Source of the DNA: Adiantum capillus-veneris
Lineage: Eukaryota; Streptophyta; Polypodiopsida; Polypodiales; Pteridaceae
NCBI GenBank assembly: GCA_014529385.2
Contig: CM043954.1
Coordinates: 4,961,306-5,025,305, forward strand
Reading direction: 5' to 3'
DNA length: 64,000 nucleotides
In this document: in pieces, positions 44,797 through 58,011 of the stretch
How the letters are laid out: every line of letters begins with the position of its first letter
How positions within the stretch are numbered: position 1 is the stretch's first letter
The notes under the pieces: model-generated
Database searches by the model: none
What the model was told of the DNA's origin: nothing
Seen by the model: only the letters and a program-made list of their open reading frames with translations
Program-made: the position numbers and the translations under genes

Positions 44797-47700
44797 TTAC
44801 AAGATGTTATGTATTGTTCTAGACCAATCCTCTAAGACTTGTTTGCCTCCGATCCTGTGGATCATCACTCTGCTCTCTTGCAAGATTTTGATTTCACAAA
44901 ATCTTGCCACAGCTAGATCCCCCTCAAACACGCGGCGGTTCCTTGCTTGCCAAATATGGTGCAAGAAGTAGTACCTGATTATTTGAGTACAGACGAGAAG
45001 AGCACGACTTCCCAGCCTGTTACTACCAAAGAACAGATCATTCTTGAAGAACTTAATTTTCCATGTCCTTTGAATCCACTTGCATATTTTCCTAGCCATG
45101 CCCCTGATTGCCTGGCATCCCATGAAAAGGTGGACTAGGTCTTCACTGGCTATTTTGCACCTGGAGCAACGATCGGACCCGATGCCTCTTTCTTGTATCT
45201 TTACGCCCGTCGATAGAGCACCCCACATCACTTTCCACAGAAATATCTTCATATGGTGAAGCCACCTTGCCTTCCAGATGTTCTCCATGACTCCCTACCA
45301 CCGTTTTTCCGTCCAGTGCCTCTTCCATAATTTGTTGAAGGGGCTAGACCAATTAGCCTCGTGCATTAATGCATGGTAAATGCCTTTAGAGTGTGGTTTC
45401 CAAAGTAGGCTACTTTCGAGCGGGCTCCCGGGCCATCTCCAAGCATCCCATTCAAGTTGGATTCACAAATTGGCATCACCACCTTATCAAGCTCTTTCAT
45501 CACCCTGTAGACTAGTAAGATCTCAATGCCATTCAGCTGAAATTGGATGGCTAAAGAGTCATACGTTTTCCATCACTTCCTGTTGCCATCCCAGAATTGC
45601 TCTAGTTGAACGAGCCCATTATTATTCATATTCCTAGCCATTGTTATCCAATAGGCGCTTTGTGGTGGCCCCAATATTTTAGAGAGCCAAGGGGACCAAT
45701 GCAAAATGGAGTTCTTAAAGTATCTGGTTACTTTCCCCCATTCCAAAACCTCAGCTGCACTTTTGCACTTCCTCATCGGCTCCCTTGAGAGTCCACCAGA
45801 TCTAAGATAAGACCACTTCGGGGCGAGAAGTTTGTCGTGCATCACAACCCCCTTCCACTTTCCCCCTTTCGATCAAGCATTTCCTTGGTCATGATAGCCC
45901 AAGCTTGGTCTTGTTTAGCCAATGAGACCATAAATTTGGCACAAAGGGCCTCAGCATGGGATATAGGATGAAGAATGTTGAGCCCTCCTTGGTCTACAGG
46001 GCGAGCAACTACCTCCCATCTAGCCCACTGCCATGGTCGGGAGATTTTCATGTTGTTCTTCCAAAGAAACCTTTTCACTGGTTTTAAGAAGTCTTTCTAG
46101 TTACACTTAGCAATCTTGAGGACGGGGCTGAGGAAAGCAATATACGGGATCATAAAATCATTGAACACTCTAATCCGGCTATGGAAGGGTAGGAGAACAA
46201 ACTCCCACCTTCTCATTTTGGCGCTTATTTTTTCAAGGACCCATTGAAATCTTTGACTATGGGTTATGTCCACCCCTACGGGGGCTCCCAGGTGTCTAAA
46301 TACAATCCCTTTTGAGATAATCTCTCTTGTCCGGATTGCAGGGTCAAAAGAGACGTTCTCCGATAGGGAGATTAGTCTTAACTTCTCTATATTTCACTTG
46401 GATCCCGAGGCCATGGAAAATGTTTGCACAATCTCCAGAGCTCTCCTGACAACTTTAGGGCACGCCTTCAAGAATAGGAGTGAATCATCTGTGAAAATTT
46501 TGGCTAGTAGCTAGTCGTTTCTCGGCAATGCCAGACCTTGAATCTCTCCCCACGCAGCACTGGCTTCGAGCATCATAATGAGAGGATACGACCCGATGGC
46601 AAAAAGCAAGGGGCCCAGGGGACATCCTTGCTTAATAGACCTTTTAAACTCAAAAGAGCCTACAATTTTGTCATTAAACATGAGCTTTGATTGGCTACCA
46701 ATGCCTAGTGTGCGTATGAAGCGACAAAGGCGAGGCCCAAAGCCCAGAGCTCCCATGACTTCTTCTATATAGGACCATTCTATCCTATCATAGGCTTTGT
46801 CGAGGTCAAGCTGCAGCAAGATGCACTCTTGCTTGGAGAAGGATGCATACTCTATGCCTACCATTGCTGCCAAGATATTGTCATATATAGATCTCCCTTT
46901 AATGAACCCGTGTTGATGGGGAGAGATGATCTGACTCAGGAGGGGGGCAAGTCTGAGAGCTACTGCCTTGGAAGTAATTTTGTATGCTACTGACATCATC
47001 GTAATGGGATGCCAATGTATAAGTTGAGAGCAACTAATCTGTTTGGGGATGGGCCCTATAAGCCCTCTCTTAACACTTGCATCCAATGACTCTTCGGAAA
47101 TAGCTAGATTGGCCATCCGTGTGAGTGGACCCTTGAGATCATCTGAAGAATTCAGCCGTCAGTCCATCCTAGCAGGAGCACTTTTCATTGCTAAGAGCTT
47201 TTAGTGCCACTGAGCATTCCTCCTCAAAAAAGTCCTTTTCCATGCGGTTGGCTTCCTCCTGGGGAACCTTCTTTTCAACACTTCCAAGTAAAGACGCCCG
47301 GGCTTCTTCCACTTCCTAAGATTGGGTCTTTGGCTAGATGATAATCTGGCTGAGATACTTGAGCATAAGTGTAGCCATCTCATCTTGGTTTTGAATTGTA
47401 TTCCCTTTTTCATCATCGAGCACTTGCATGCGGCCTCAACTTTTCCTCACTTTCAGAGCCCTAAAAAATGTGCTTGGTTAGAAGGCTTTGGTTGAAGGAA
47501 AGTTTCCCTAGAGAGCAATCTCGCCTTCTTGATTTCCTCCAGCTGTTTGTTGGCTAGGTGAGATTTAGCTTGAAGCCATTGCTTGTGCTCATCTTTGGTA
47601 GCTACTCCGACAACCTTCCTAGAGGCTAATTGCGCTACCTCCTCTGTGAGATGTTTGATATGTGCCTCATTGGATTTTTTAGCCCGAGGACCCAAAGTTT

Positions 47701-48550
47701 TGATAGCTTTTTGTACACTCCAAACAAATACATTCCAAGCACTAGGTTTATTCATCCCCACATCTTTCTTGAGCTTTCCCAACGCTTTCTTGGTGATGCT
47801 TCTGAAGAGAGGGTCATTGAACAGGTGTGTCCCTATAACAAGAAGATTTTTCTCCCCTCTTAGTGATTCCCCCCACCCCCCCTTTTCTTTCTTGAGTTGT
47901 AAGTGTAATGGCATGTGATCGGAGAGGCTTTTTGTTGAGATTACCTTCATCTCTAACGTTGATGAGATCCAGTCAGCTTGTTGAGAGCAGTAGTATCTGT
48001 CCAGCCAAAAGGCAGTGCGGGCATATTGAAGGCTTGTGTAGGTGAATACAGGCATGCTATTCCATGGGCCCACTTCCCACAAGTCAATCATAGCCCACTT
48101 GTCACATAATCTCAGGCATTTAGATATTTTTGAGCCAGCGAGTAGACTGGCGGAGCTTGTTTTTCCCTTGCTTTTCTCGACCATGTTGAAATCTCCAACC
48201 ATCAGCCACTCCCCTTTGATCTATCCACAATTTAGCTCTATCCTTTGCGTTGCAGGGGCCGTAAACATTTAATATGGTGATAGGTTGGTTGTCCCATCTG
48301 ATTTTAACACCAAGGACTCTTCCAGAGGGGTCGTTTAGAACCACCTTTGCCTCCAAATCTTTGTCATCAATGAACAAGACACCACTGAAACCGTCACTTC
48401 CTTTCTCTTGCACCGAGCATCCAAACGGTGCTCTTGGATGGCCCAAAAATTGACTGCCTTCTCTTTCTTCACTTCCTCCCAAAAGAGAGTGCCCTTCTTC
48501 CGGGTTTTTAGTCCCTTCACGTTCCAAGATTGAATAGAGAGAGTATCCAT
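44797..48550 (-). pseudogene. LINE-E ORF2: endonuclease, RT, zf-RVT
   Basis: Endonuclease begins MDTLSIQSWNVKGLK (48550), with AIQEHRL, a frameshift, LNVYGPCNAKDR, VGDFNMVEKS and LSDHMPLHL. RT (47116-46511) shows QHGFIKGRSIYDNI, LDLDKAYDRIEW and IKQGCPLGPLL. The catalytic box near 46500 reads FTDD rather than FADD. The C-terminal zf-RVT part (45288-44797) has HHMKIFLWKVMWGALSTG and CSRCKIASEDLVHLFMGC. Stops near 47453, 46511, 46078 and 45288 divide the frame. Dead copy. Confidence 0.85.
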
Positions 48551-50058
48551 TATTGGGAAAGGGGGACAAATTCTTCTGCCTCTAGGAACTCTTCACTAGA
48601 GTTCCCATTCAGGTTGTCCTCTTCCATTGGCTCCTTTTTTGCTGGAACCTGCATGGTATCCAGCTTGGAAGGGAAAAGGTCCTCTTGGTTCATCATCCCC
48701 AAAACTTTGAATATATTATCATATAGGACAAGAGGCTTTGGGAAATCTTTCAGGAGATTTATGATTTGTCCCAACGCCCTAGCCTTTGCTTTAAACCGTT
48801 TACATGAGAAATGAGATACTTGTTTCCAGCCCTCATCTTTTGACCTAATAATTGGAGACATCACAATCTTCGGCATTATTGGGGTGGCCGTTCTTTGTTG
48901 AGTGGTGGATGAAAAGCGGTAGCTTTGGGTGGTCTTTCCCTTACCCCGGTTTCCATGATCTTGTTTCTCCACATCTTTATTCAAGTTGACTTTATTTTGC
49001 CCACCCTTTTGCCTTGCCAAGATCTTTGGTAGGCTTCCTTTTTGGATCTATTGTATTCATGCCATCCTGTGGGGTAGCCTGTAATTTGCTTCTCTCATCT
49101 ATAGGCTTTAGCTCCTCGGCAGGACACGCCCTCGCATAATGCCCAAATTTGTTGCATTTGAAGTAGGCCCCAAAGAAAGTGTTAAAGTTAAGAGGAATGA
49201 TCTTTAGCCCTGCCCCAACATTCACCACCAAGTTCTTTGGTTGTGGCTTCCTTAGATCCCACCAAATACAAACCTTGTTTGCTGCTACACCCGAGGCTCT
49301 GGCAGATGGGACAAACAATGGATCACCAAGCAAAGCTACGAGGTCCTTCAAGTTCTTCCTAAGCCATACTGGGAGGTTGACAAACTCCACCCATACTCGG
49401 CAGAGATCCTTGAATGCCTCATTAGATTCAAACAGAGGGTCCCAAAGGAGCACGCACATCGGCGCGCGATTGAAGAACGACGGCTTTTTGCCAAAACCTT
49501 CTCAACCATTGCACTGTCGTTGAACTGAACTGACATGAATCCTTTTTCTATATATTGGGTGAATATTATCGAGACGTGTTGATTCAAAACCAATGGACTG
49601 CAAAGCCAATTATCGAGCTCAATTTTATTGGGAACTCTCCCCATAAACCCGAAGCCCAGAGTGGACTTTGCAACCTCCGCAAGTTGTTTTTTTACTATGG
49701 CAGGGGGAATAACCACCGTAACGGCATCTTCCACCTCGACACGCTACGGGAGCGCCTTCTTAAGTTCTTGGAAAGCTCTGTCCCCTTTGGCCACTTCAGC
49801 AGCATCCTCCTGCGTCACCGAATCCTCACGCGACCTTTTGTTCAATGATAGTGCACAAAGGATTGCCGCTAGGTCTTTTTCCACCCGCGTCTTTCTTTGT
49901 TTCAATTCCTCCTTACTCAGATTAGTAAGGGAGCTTTGACCGCTATCATCGGCGCCCGGTTTTGCAAGGTTGTCGGTCGGTTTGATAGCCTTTAGAGCAT
50001 CGGGCTACTCTTTGCCTGACACTCCTTCGGTGTGGGATGGCTTAGATGAGCTTGCCAT
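48551..50058 (-). pseudogene. LINE-E ORF1: DUF4283 and zinc knuckle protein
   Basis: Starts MASSSKPSHTEGVSGKE at 50058, with TAG stops at about residue 18 and again before VEDAVTVVIPP. The DUF4283 domain follows (49734-49150: FMSVQFNDSAMVEKVL, WVEFVNLPVWLRKNL, VVNVGAGLKIIPL). A knuckle FKCNKFGHYARAC follows with its first Cys replaced by Tyr. DUF4283 proteins are the RNA-binding ORF1 of plant L1 elements. Confidence 0.82.
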
Positions 50059-50110
50059 GGCATGGTGGCAGGCCTCACCGACACCAAGTTACAAAAGGGT
50101 TAATAATTGC

Positions 50111-50930
50111 CTTAACAAGAAGATAATAATCTCTAATAATAATCACCAAAGATAATATTCGTGTGCTGCAGTCGGGCGGGAGGGGGGGGGGGAGGGAGAG
50201 ATGCATTGCCTTGCTGTTTAATGCACCATGCGTGTTGCTCAGCTCACTGTCTCGCACGAAAGGGAGAACTTACTCGAGGAAATAGAACTCGCTTATTCTC
50301 CACATGTACATGTGCTTATTAGGTAGGCTCAAACTCTGATTATTAAGGCTAATAATCACAATGCAGGCAATCCCAAAAGTGATTATTATCGCCAAGTGTT
50401 AATAATCGCAACTACCTAGCACAACAGATGGAGGGGGGCTCGGCGTATGCAGGCACAGGTGTATGCATCCGGGCAGGAGGGGAGGCAAGGATGCTTAAGG
50501 CGGGGAAGCTTACCGTGATGTTGCAGAACTCAAAATACTTGCAAGATGATGGATGCTACCGCAAGTTCACCAACATCTAGAGCCACAGTACCAGGCCGAT
50601 AGTACACAGTACACTCGTGCACTCTTAACCTCAATCAAACAGACACCATTGCTTGCCCTAAACCTTGCTCACTCACCATCGCTAACCTCAGGACACGAAT
50701 TCATGAGCATGATTGGACACACCAACTCTTTAAATAGAGCATTGATGCAAAAATAGCAACACAAGTCACACGAGCCTCTGTGCTAAAAAGCATAGCCTTG
50801 CATGAGCAATGTGAGCCTTGAGTCTCATTCTCCAACACTATCTTGTGATAATAGTTTAGAGTTCTTCTAGTGTCTTTTTGTGAGGGCCATGTTGGTTGCC
50901 TCTACAAGAGGATCTCCGATGGGGGGCGCA

Positions 50931-50971
<41 letters not shown>

Positions 50972-51327
50972 CTCATTGAGTGTAACTTGGTCAATTCATC
51001 TAGCTAGGATTGCCGCATTCAGCTAGCTACACACACATTTACACTTACACTGCTGATGTATCTGATGGTTATAATGTCTTTTGGGTGATTACCTTGAATC
51101 TCTATCTTGCACTTCCCTCAATGGGAGTTTCTTGTGTTTGCTATGCATTAATCAACTGATGAATTCAAGATCTTGTAGGTGTTTACCATGTGTTGATACT
51201 TAGTTTTTTAAATGGATGTAAAAGAGGGTGATTAATAGTCCCTTTCCTATCACTAATCTCGATGGGTTATTTTGTTTCATGTCTTGTGGGTGATTTTGGG
51301 ACCTCCTATCACACACAACCTCAAAGA

Positions 51328-51330
<3 letters not shown>
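50111..51330. other. Unassigned stretch with a 41-base poly(G)
   Basis: No gene. G41 at 50931-50971 and a shorter G-rich run at 50176-50200. The rest shows no recognised repeat. Confidence 0.6.

Positions 51331-51409
<79 letters not shown>
51331..51409. repeat. (CT)n tract
   Basis: About 79 bases of (CT)n. No LINE-A tail sequence is seen on either side. Confidence 0.95.
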
Positions 51410-51411
<2 letters not shown>

Positions 51412-53204
51412 GATCTTCCAACCAGCTCTACTCACTGTCCCTTTCCCCTTGTTGTATTGGTGTCATTCCATCCCACCCTTGCTTGTTGTACCCAGGTGAT
51501 GTATTCACCCCCTTGCCATTGCAACCCTTCAAACTTATTCATCCTTTTGATCATGTAAGACTCTACAACTTGCTATGGTTATTGCTTGGCTATATCTCAA
51601 AGACGCTTATTAGACTCCCTGACAATTGGGTTTCTTACTTAATTAACCAAGGTGAGGGTTTTAAACACTCTCACTTAGCCTTGTTTTACTGATGGTTTCA
51701 TTAAAAAAATTTGAAAGTAAGAGTGGGTGGTTGTAGCTTCTCTGAGGGTTAAGCTTGCAACTTGAAGATGACAAAGCAGTCGGCTGTCTCACATGTTTTG
51801 TTCTTTTGGATGTTGATTTAATAAGCAACTATCGTTATTCATTTTGTTAAATTACTAAGCCATTTGGTCATGAGCATCCTTTTATGCTTAAGGTGCTTGG
51901 AATTATTATTTTTTTGATGGATGATTTCCTCTGTTGTGCAAATATATTGTTGGTCTCTACTATAATTCAGTCATGTTTCTTTGAATGTGTTTTCTTTGAT
52001 GCCCTTTTTGGTTCCTGCCGAGATTGATTGGATTGTTGTAATTGATATTGTAATTATCCCTTACATTTGGGCAGGTTTAATTTGCATTATGCTATTTCTT
52101 AATTTACGATCGTGCATATACTGCATGAGAACATCTACTTCTTATTGGTTCCCTTCTGCATTTTGTTAAAAAAAATTCATTCAAATAGCTATATGTTATT
52201 ATTTTGTTCATGGCCATAATTGGTTTAATAAGGAGTGCAGCCGCACTTTCAAATCAAGTAGAGCTAACGACCAGGTGTGGGTTTTGACTAGCTTGAACTG
52301 ATGTGAGGATATGTGATATGCTTATGGTTTGTGACTCAGTAGGTGTCAGTCATAAGGCACATATGGCATTGTATACTTGCATCACAAGACATCTGCGTAG
52401 AAATAATGACACGATGCATACTTCCAACACCGTATGATATTGTTATGGAAAGAAAATTTGCAAACAATGATGTTTCCACATTGTTAGGTGTCTACAAGTG
52501 GGTTGATGATGGCATTCCAATTTCTCCATCATTTTTTTTTCTACAAAAGGTTTAACAATGTCTACATTGAGGTAGAAGCACTACAACAAGCTATGATTTG
52601 ATATTATGATCTCAGGATAGAGGAGACTAATGGAAAGGCTATTTTTGTGCTGAAAGTATATGAATGTCAAGTTGTGAAAGTCCAAAGATTTAGGCGTACA
52701 AGTCTCACCCTCATGAGCAGGGAATTGTTGGGAAAGGGCCTTGGACAAGGCATACAAACAACAGCAAGAGGAAATTCCATGTGATGCAAGGATACTCCCC
52801 ACTCAAAGCAAACTCAACACTCCTGCATGGACATGTAGAGAGAAGCCTTCACCACCCCCACCAATCCAAAAGAAGCGTAGGTGGGGGCGTGGCACTTGTG
52901 CTCTTTGTGAGATATGGAAATATAAAAAGAAAACAAATTCAATAATTCTCAAGGCATCATTTACAAGGCTAGTAAAAGCAATTATGTTTCCATACTCTGG
53001 CAGTGTCAACACCCCACAAACATATTGCAATCAGCTCCCTTAGGAGCACTATAGCAAGGCATGGAAGACATTTTAGTTTTTCTTTTGTCAAGATTCTATG
53101 ATGGTTATGCACATGCCAAATGGGGTTACCATTAAGCCCAAAGATAAGGCATAAGCAGTGTGTCTATGTGGCAATGGTTGCCTCCATCCCCACTAGTTAG
53201 AAAA
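51410..53204. other. Unassigned stretch
   Basis: No gene supported. A partial direct copy (about 52890-53020) of the left arm of the inverted repeat at 53205 is present, sharing GGCACTTGTGCTCT. Confidence 0.5.
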
Positions 53205-54025
53205 TCCTTTGTAACAAGTGGAGGCCTGACACTTGTGCTCTCTGTGAGATACAAAAATATCAAAAGAGAACAGAGAACACAATCAATAATTCCCAAGGAA
53301 CCATTTACAAGGCTAGTGTATACATGCAATGTAGTCTTGAAATAATCATGATGATCGAGATAATGCGTCTGAATCATATCCAAGGTCAAAAGGCCAAGGA
53401 TAAAAATACATTGTTAATGCCAAACAAGAATTAATAAACCGCCAAAAAGTGCCCCTAGGAGAAGATGGAATCCCGAGGGAGCCCGTTGGTTGATACCCAG
53501 GGTACAAGCCCACCTTGGGTGCCTTGTGCTCCATGGGGTGACTTTGGCCTATTTGACCCGGTGAAACAGGCCAAAGTAACCCCACGGATCACAAGGCCCC
53601 TGGAGCGAGATTCTAGATGGCTTGCACCCCCAGTATTGACCAATGGACTCTCCCCACCTCCTCCTAGGGGTACTTTTTGTTGGCGGCCTTGATGTGCATA
53701 ATTGGAACTTAAGTGCTACTGATGCCTCTTTTTGAGCAGACAACATCTCCTCTTTGGGCTCAACTTCTTTTAGCTAGATGCTTGGACAAGGCTACTGGTC
53801 CGCACCTGACCCTAGGGGCACTTTTTGGAGGCCTATTAATTCTCTCTTGGTATTAGCAACGCATTTTGATTCTTGGCCTTTTGACCTTGGATTTGATTTA
53901 GACGCATGCATTATCATGATTATTACAAGACTACACCGCATGTATACACTACCCTTGGGAATTATTGAATGTGTGCTCTTTTGATATTTTTGTATCTCAC
54001 AGAGAGCACAAGTGCCAGGCCTATT
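53205..54025. repeat. Long inverted repeat (fold-back element)
   Basis: Arm 53215-53458 pairs with 53811-54025; both carry, on opposite strands, CCTAGGGGCACTTTTTGG, CTTGGCCTTTTGACCTTGG, TGATATTTTTGTATCTCAC and GAGAGCACAAGTG. The spacer is about 350 bases. The right arm lacks about 25 bases present in the left. It could be a MITE or fold-back element, or two inverted copies of a repeat, and could yield double-stranded RNA. Confidence 0.85.
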
Positions 54026-54945
54026 TATAGATCATGGCTGGTTACCAATGGGGGATTCAATCTCTTTGGCATCTGTTATACCTTGCCCAAGAGTTAGGCC
54101 ACAATTCCTAGTAAAGATAGAATTCTCTTGTTTGCCAAAACTAAAGAATGCAAATTCCCTATTTTCAAGTATACATTTGTGAACATTTTGGGCTATGGGA
54201 TTTTTTTTGGGAGTGGAACTAAGTTCCTTGCACTTGAACAGTTTAGCGTGTCCATCATTTGAGTAGTCATTTTGGATGACCCAAACCATGTCAGCATTGA
54301 ATCTTGGGAGGTAGTTCCACAATGAATTGTCTTTCCCTTCAGATTTCGAACGTGAGCTACCTTTCTGTTGTACAAATAAGTCCATTTCATTTGCGGTCTA
54401 CAAAACGATCAATTGTGATAAGGGAAAAACATAAAATTTTGAATAACCAATGTGAAGGGAATGTTGGCACATTACCTTGGTTGCATCAATGAGGGCTTGA
54501 TTAGTAGCAGCCAATCTTACTGGCGAAGTTCAAGGGACAATTGCATGTGCTTGGGGATAAATATAGCAAGTTAGCGTGGACAAGATGAGAGAAGCTAAGA
54601 AAATAGGAAGTGACTTTAAAATGGGCCTTGCAACTCACTTCTAAAGGAGAGAATTAAAAAAAGACACTTTTATAAAACTTAAAATTTCAGAGGTAATTAA
54701 ACTTTCTCTTTAGAGGATGAATCAAGTCTATGCTGCATAGTGTTGCAATCCAAACACCACAATTTTAAACACCGCAACTCCACCACCCACCACAACTCTA
54801 AATTCACTTCAGGCTTCTAAAATTGAAAATTAGACATTCCCAAATCACAAAATTATACAAAAATGTATCGTATTAATATGAGAGTATTACCTTGCAACGG
54901 AAATTGTTTGCTTGATATGGATACATCTAGGGAAGGGGATACTCT
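54026..54945. other. Unassigned stretch
   Basis: AT-rich sequence without a supported gene, up to the CACTA end at 54946. Confidence 0.5.
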
Positions 54946-55014
54946 CACTACAAGAGGTTGTGTACACTTGTGACATTTTTAACGATGGAAATACATTGGG
55001 TTTTTATACTCCTC

Positions 55015-55215
55015 GGCATCGCTAATACCATCGCTAATAGTGTCGCTACGGTAACGTCGCTATAACCATCGCTATATGCATTGCTATACCCGTTGCTATA
55101 TAGCGACGCATGTAGTGATGCATATAGGGACACTTATAGCGACGGTTACAGGCTACCTATAGCGATGCTCATAGCGACGTTGCAGAGCCTTATATAGCGA
55201 GGCTTATAGCGACAC
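55015..55215. repeat. Subterminal array of CACTA copy 3
   Basis: Degenerate copies of CGTCGCTAT, then of its complement ATAGCGACG, with the switch near 55105, mirror the array of copy 1. More substitutions are visible than in copy 1. Confidence 0.85.
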
Positions 55216-55768
55216 CCGAGAGTAAAATATTTTGGGTGACAGTAAAATATTTTGGGTGAATGCCCTACCACCCATCAACCATATTGAATGTTTCAATAAT
55301 AGAGTAAACCTAAATGAATCCAAGATAAGCCCAGATTCACCTTTGAAAGAAAGTGCAAGGTATAGATCCAAAGTAGTCACCCACAAGACAACATAACCAT
55401 TAACTCCATCATCCATAGTATTGTTTGCAAAATATAGATACATAACTGACAAAAGTAAATTCATGAAATTAAATCAATGACAATTATACACATCATAAGA
55501 AAAATGACTTGATTGTTAAGCTTTGCAAATTTAATAGCTACAACACGGGTTAATTTTATTTGCGAGTTAATCAATTCATGTTTTTTTGCTACAGGTGATG
55601 CTTTTTCGAGTTTATAGAAGCATGGATTTCACTCATATGTATGCTCTCTAAGGTGGCGTTGTGGTATGTTAAATATGTACCGAGGGAAGGAGAGAGAAGA
55701 AGGATTAGACGGAGAGAGAAAAACATACTTGTGAAATAGAGATAGGATCGGGGTGTGAGAGAACCGAC

Positions 55769-55821
<53 letters not shown>

Positions 55822-55822
<1 letters not shown>

Positions 55823-56065
55823 TGGGAGATGAGGGGGAGAGAGGAAAGATAGGTTCAAAATGAAAAAAGTCCGGCTCAAGTTTGGGCAAGAAGGTTCTCA
55901 ATCCGGTTCAAATTATTTCATTTAGTAACTTGGTATAGAATTGTTTATGTGTTGGTTTAATGTATATATTTTATAAATATCCCAAATTTTAATTGAAATG
56001 AAAGTGGAGTTAAGTAAAAGTGGAGTTTTGTTGTGAAGAAGGAGGTTGTGTGTACGTTTTCTACT

Positions 56066-56157
<92 letters not shown>

Positions 56158-56399
56158 AGATGAGGGGGAGAGAGGAAAGATAGGTTCAAAATGAAAAAAG
56201 TCCGGCTCAAGTTTGGGCAAGAAGGTTCTCAAGCCGGTTTAAATTATTTCATTTAGTAACTTGATATAGAATTGTTTATGTGTTGGTTTAATGTATATAT
56301 TTTATAAATATCCCACATTTTAATTGAGATGAAAGTGGAGTTAAGTAAAAGTGGAGTTTTGTTGTGAAGAAGGAGATTGTGTGCACTTTTTCTACTCAT

Positions 56400-56490
<91 letters not shown>
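55822..56490. repeat. Tandem duplication, period about 331 bp
   Basis: 55822-56152 and 56153-56490 are near-identical, including GTGGGAGATGAGGGGGAGAG, AAAGTCCGGCTCAAG and the GAAAGTGGAGTTAAG block. Each ends in (GT)n then (GA)n of different length. The AGTGGAGTTTTGTTGTGAAG part occurs inverted at 63806-63960. Confidence 0.9.
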
Positions 56491-56495
<5 letters not shown>

Positions 56496-56550
56496 CTGTT
56501 CATATGCGTGTGAAAAGGTTCCAAAGCCGGGACCACAAATAATGTTTTCC

Positions 56551-56860
56551 GAGCCCTTAGAGAGGCAGTTAGTGGTGGTTACTCATTGCACTATTATATG
56601 CCTATAGTATTCATAGGGGAATAATAATCATAGTGTTTCCCGAGCCCTTAGAGAGGCAGTTAGTGGTGTCTACTCATTGCACTATTAGATGCTTATAAAT
56701 CTTATAGGGGAATAATAATCGTAGTGACAAATCATGCATATTTTATTGCACGCCCCACTTTAAAAGTTAGTGGTGGAGTAGTAGACGATTATAATATTCA
56801 TATTGATAAATCATGCATATATTATTGCACGCTCCAATTTAGCAGTTAGCATATGCTGCA
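56551..56860. repeat. Short tandem duplications (periods about 91 and 88 bp)
   Basis: GAGCCCTTAGAGAGGCAGTT recurs at 56551 and 56642; AAATCATGCATAT with ATTATTGCACGC recurs at about 56724 and 56805. No coding signal. Confidence 0.8.
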
Positions 56861-57030
56861 TGGGACCCCTCATGTCACTAAAACATGCCACTCTTCCATC
56901 ACTATCAATTCTTTTTGAGAGCATGCTGCTTTAGCCTTTATAAATGTTACAAGGCAAGCAGCATATGCTGCACAAGTGAATCGGAGGTGCTAATCAAGAG
57001 AGATTTTTTCATTTTCCCTATACTTATACA

Positions 57031-57385
57031 ATGCCTATAGGATATGCAACTATTGGTGATGAGGTAGCTGCAAAAATCCATGAAGAGCTTCACAAACTCC
57101 CCCCCAACGCACCCCTTGAAGAAAAAAAGACGTTTACACAGAGAGAGCGTGACACAAACAAGGCGATCCGGATGTTCAACCACCTTAATTGCGCTCGCAA
57201 CACCGGAGACCAGGAAATCAATGATGGCTTTGAGACAACTCGAGAAGCTCTGGGCAAGTGGGAGACAGGGGGTACATAGACAACTCTCGAAGGGCCGCTT
57301 TACAAGCGGAGATTGACCATTTTCTTGTCTGCAAACGCACAATCAACCTGGTCGACCTCTCTGGCTCTAATGTGGTAGAAGATTG
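57031..57385 (+). pseudogene. Unknown small protein fragment
   Basis: A frame starts MPIGYATIGDEVAAKIHEEL and runs about 80 residues. After a one-base shift near 57270 the translation continues with RAALQAEIDHFLVCKRTIN to a stop at about 57385. It is helical, charged and cysteine-poor. I recognise no family. It converges on the methyltransferase gene from the other side and lies in the same putative element. It may be a decayed exon. Confidence 0.35.
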
Positions 57386-57389
57386 AGGC

Positions 57390-58010
57390 AAGATTTAAAT
57401 AATTATGCACTAAATATATATAGTTAAATAAATATGCACTAGCACATGATAAATTGTACTAGTGTGATGCAAGTTGTATTGTGTGTGTGTGTGTGCAGGT
57501 TTGATTCCCTACCTAATCATGTAAACAACTTATTTTAATTATATGATGCTTGTTTTAACTATATGATGGTGTTCCACTCTTAAGTGCCTTGGCGAGAATA
57601 ATTCATATGTCTCTGTCTGAATTATTATTATTGAAGTAGATGTGATACTTTTAATCGGCCTGGTCTACTAACACATCTTCAAGATCTGTCATAGTTTAGG
57701 GTATTGTTGATATCTTGTAGCTAAACTGAACCGCCAAATGTAACTACAAGCTGTTTGAAAGCCAAACGTAAAGAAAATCTATGTGAGTTTTTTATATAAT
57801 CCAAGAAAAAGATGAGCATGTCTTTAGTATTTACCCTACTTTTAGTAGAATGTTGTTTCTTGGCCATGTAGGTGTTGTTGCAAACAAGGATGAATGCCTA
57901 ATAAGCCAATTTGAAACTAGGAATCTAAAAAATATTGATGGTTGTACTTGTTTGGGCAGAGACCTCAAAGTAATGATACACGCATAGACTCTTGCATATA
58001 AAATAGTAAT
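57390..58010. other. AT-rich stretch without a gene
   Basis: No domain or repeat recognised apart from a short (GT)n near 57480. Confidence 0.5.
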
Positions 58011-58011
58011 T

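Larger units (their letters stand above)
44643..50110 (-). mobile_element. LINE-E, degenerate plant L1-type LINE with poly(A) tail
   Basis: Minus-strand ORF1 (from 50058) and ORF2 (48550 to about 44797). The 3' end is a poly(A) tail seen as T14 at 44643-44656. Unlike LINE-A it uses poly(A). The 5' limit is approximate. Near-full-length but with many stops and shifts. Confidence 0.85.

Noticed and set aside
52741-53043. Frame MDKAYKQQQEEIPCD as a protein
   Set aside because: It overlaps a copy of the inverted-repeat arm, and the reading is not kept between repeat copies.
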